Positions 63,001-64,000 of a stretch of 64,000 bases of DNA are shown one piece after another; within the stretch, counting starts at the first letter, position 1, and every line of letters starts with the position of its first letter. A program made the position numbers and the translations under genes. The DNA lies in the NCBI GenBank assembly GCA_039105265.1, contig JAPFFF010000013.1:1736001-1800000 (forward strand). Direction: 5' to 3'. The notes under the pieces are model-generated. The model saw nothing but the letters and a program-made list of their open reading frames with translations. It was not told where the DNA came from and did not search any database. This stretch comes from Tritrichomonas musculus. Its lineage: Eukaryota > Parabasalia > Tritrichomonadida > Tritrichomonadidae.

Positions 63001-64000
63001 TGTTTCAATTCAAAATAGCACATTTACCAATATTATAGATGGACGATGCATTTATATTACGACAGATGAAGCCAAATTCAGAGCTATTTTTCATAATTGC
63101 CTATTTGAAAAAAATGAAAAACAAACTGATAGATCAATTGCCAGCGGGGGAGCTAGTATCTATTGCACTGGAAATGCAAATATCGAAATTAGTCGATGCT
63201 ATTTCATTGATAACATAGCTCACACTGATGGTGGGGCTATATATGCCGAAACAGATGCAATTAATATAGACAATTGCCTTTTTGAAAGATGCAAAATAGA
63301 CGAATCGTATGATATTGGCAAAGGCGGCGCTATTTATTTAAAGCAAACAAAAAGTGAATTTTTTGAGCAAATTCCATTTAACACTTTTATTAATTGCTCT
63401 GCTGGATTCAGTGGTGGTGCTCTCTTTATTTTGTGTATTGATAAAGATGAATCGACAGGATTTGAAAGAACTGATAATTTAAATATATTTATTATAGGCT
63501 GTAATTTTACAGGCTGCAAATCTAAAATTGAAGGAGGAGCAATTTCAAGTGGCGAAATTGATCCTAATAATAAAATTGTTGGAGATAATGATATGACCAT
63601 TAGTAATTGCCATTTCACAAATTGCGAATCAGGTAGAGGTGGTGCTTTATTTTTCCAAGATGGTACAAAAGAAGGAGATGAAGAAACAGTTATTGAGAAC
63701 AGTCACTTTTATGAATGCTATGCAACTGATGATTCACATGAAGGATATGCAATTTCATGTCGTTCATATCAAATCACTGTTAAAAACTGTGATTTCCATG
63801 GTCATCATTCGAATGGTATAGCTCAACATGGAACTCGAGACTGTGTTGTTTATGTTGAAACCAATGAAGCTGAAGTTCAACCAACTATTTCCGGATTAAC
63901 ATTTGAAAACAGTGAAGGAGTTTCAGGTCTTGTTGTCAATGTTTCCTCAGGTCAAAACATCGAGATCACAGAACTTCATTTCAATCACATCCGAGGCGAT
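60065..64000 (+). CDS. Pmp-like (polymorphic membrane protein) surface protein, 3' end outside window
   Basis: From ATG 60065 the frame is open to the right edge, 1312 codons, so the stop lies beyond the window. MLFSFFHLFYLIRSED looks like a signal peptide. The body is made of short beta-helix repeats with GGAIY / GGGAIYA and C-x-F / FxxC steps (CKFTSN, GGAIYLAI, CTFNSN, GGAIFIK), the signature of Chlamydia-type Pmp repeats that trichomonads use in surface proteins. A larger unit of about 353-356 residues repeats three times (anchors CYATGESHEGYA at 61589, CFASGESGNGYA at 62657, CYATDDSHEGYA at 63716). It probably ends in a membrane anchor and tail like that at 56994-57376. Likely role: surface adhesion or host contact, by family. 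The upstream region has no clear TCAYW within 20 nt. Confidence 0.9.
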   Translation, partial: MLFSFFHLFYLIRSEDIIGQIYENSYKVAYESLVSSPDVVISIIECKFTSNMGDGINPGAIKVMGDGSIIIQSSDFNGNSGTNEGGAIYLAIKSSTISNCTFNSNICSSQSVSTESNGGAIFIKSQNENNYNINSCLFTQNKATTKGGSIFIDHSTYSYEYTSIIGCVFTNSESEQEGGAIYLLYRDSTSGISGHTYLQNNVFRSCLSGAGGCIYYNDQSNSKSDQKTLLDSYFEKCNATTSGSAIYAIVNNLNARNISFFLCRSISGDGAVNFNSNLQTAELNFSHSIFSNCSSQNGGVLSINYVNNAEITGNVEVRECKFYYNNAEQKGGSIYSLGKINVNVAHCEFQSNSAKQHGGAIYAEQNAILVTNCRFSSCIAQGNDDSQGGALYLYQIVQGESGELCNNSIFISCSSGFSAGAIFILNDRSNSLIAFAIQFCNFSNCISGTEGGAISSKIANTNQDNTNVDVHDCIFNQCQSGKGGALYLQGNAPSIEEETKIVNCTFLKCYATGESHEGYAILCRSYQITVQDCEFFEHQISDPQTQLTNDSVVYIETNKADNQPIISGLLFEGSNGVSGLVVRIYSNQNIEITDLHFKNIQGNVPCLNLDLWSSRELITILYSSFFNVQDARCIMLSQNSNNLKLKFAQCIFENNAIKYTDFTSDGIMPYGSSIYLQGDSDITIDHCDFTNSTAVCGGGAIYAKTQSIELTFNRFYYCLALGSGNQGYGGAVFLNQEHAEYANYEQVTSNVFFNCRSSISGGAIYVHCYDETHMRTIRDIDDENHRFAVVISSSVFTKCSSQVEGGAIGSGFAESGGASKDGDMMISQCSFNECSSESGGAISFNDGTPEKKGTKYVIECNFTSCFASGESGNGYAIYAHSYLVNLTLILFKDFKINNINSGQTNSIIYIKMDDDPEKEKDVVLTPTIDSLTFEKINGVSAFALDIKNYVIMKNLSFDNNKIQTNLPCINLNNWNVVDFVSIQNSTFTNIIDGRCIYITTDEAKFRAIFHNCLFEKNEKQTDRSIASGGASIYCTGNANIEISRCYFIDNIAHTDGGAIYAETDAINIDNCLFERCKIDESYDIGKGGAIYLKQTKSEFFEQIPFNTFINCSAGFSGGALFILCIDKDESTGFERTDNLNIFIIGCNFTGCKSKIEGGAISSGEIDPNNKIVGDNDMTISNCHFTNCESGRGGALFFQDGTKEGDEETVIENSHFYECYATDDSHEGYAISCRSYQITVKNCDFHGHHSNGIAQHGTRDCVVYVETNEAEVQPTISGLTFENSEGVSGLVVNVSSGQNIEITELHFNHIRGD

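Overview
The window is AT-rich nuclear DNA from a parabasalid (trichomonad) protist. Tritrichomonas fits best, because the following occur together: BspA-type leucine-rich repeats, Sel1 solenoids (one fused to a kinase), DUF3447/ankyrin proteins, an IBP39-type initiator-binding domain, an F5/8C (discoidin) protein, two-repeat Myb, Pmp-like surface proteins, a mariner transposase, no convincing introns, and TCAYW initiator-like motifs 8-20 nt upstream of many start codons. Species is inference; no rRNA is present.

Layout. 1-5.3 kb: the 3' part of a large gene joining a possible ubiquitin-like segment, an ADP-ribosyltransferase-like domain and BspA repeats; a broken alpha/beta-hydrolase running into a BspA fragment; a secreted Sel1 protein with one N-glycosylation sequon per repeat. 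6.6-13.8 kb: a BTB-like/coiled-coil/glycine-rich gene with a frameshift in a G run, a broken secreted-protein gene, an initiator-binding-domain factor with a 30-bp minisatellite, and a PPP phosphatase homologue that has lost most metal-binding residues and carries a Gln-rich tail. 15-24.9 kb: tRNA-His(GTG), a decayed antisense Sel1 relic, two small orphan genes, a 1.1-kb foldback element, a BTB-like/discoidin protein, a bacterial-looking NAD(P)-binding protein and a broken DUF3447 fragment. 28-36 kb: an R2R3-like Myb factor, a CAMK-like kinase, a small TTAA-ended MITE and a broken mariner. 37-42 kb: a second TTAA-ended element, GC-rich hairpin DNA, decayed coding DNA and a GRIP-domain golgin. 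42-50.3 kb: a 1813-aa kinase with about 25 Sel1 repeats, then a start-less Sel1 locus with near-identical 108-bp units. 50.3-54.3 kb: several strong inverted repeats and a transposon-like element with a candidate 7-bp target duplication. 54.3-56.8 kb: a DUF3447 protein followed by ankyrin modules repeating about every 190 bp, separated by stop-bearing spacers. 57-64 kb: a broken C-terminal piece of a Pmp-like membrane protein on the minus strand, and the first 1312 codons of a large Pmp-like gene that runs off the right edge.

The genes do not form operons. Each is a single open frame with its own upstream region, as expected for trichomonads. The most surprising observations are the 190-bp ankyrin modules, the dead phosphatase with a Gln-rich tail, the ART-like/BspA fusion, the per-repeat glycosylation sequons, and a set of intergenic hairpins (15-bp arms with a loop near 35 nt, and a recurring ACTTTTTGA stem) outside any gene model.
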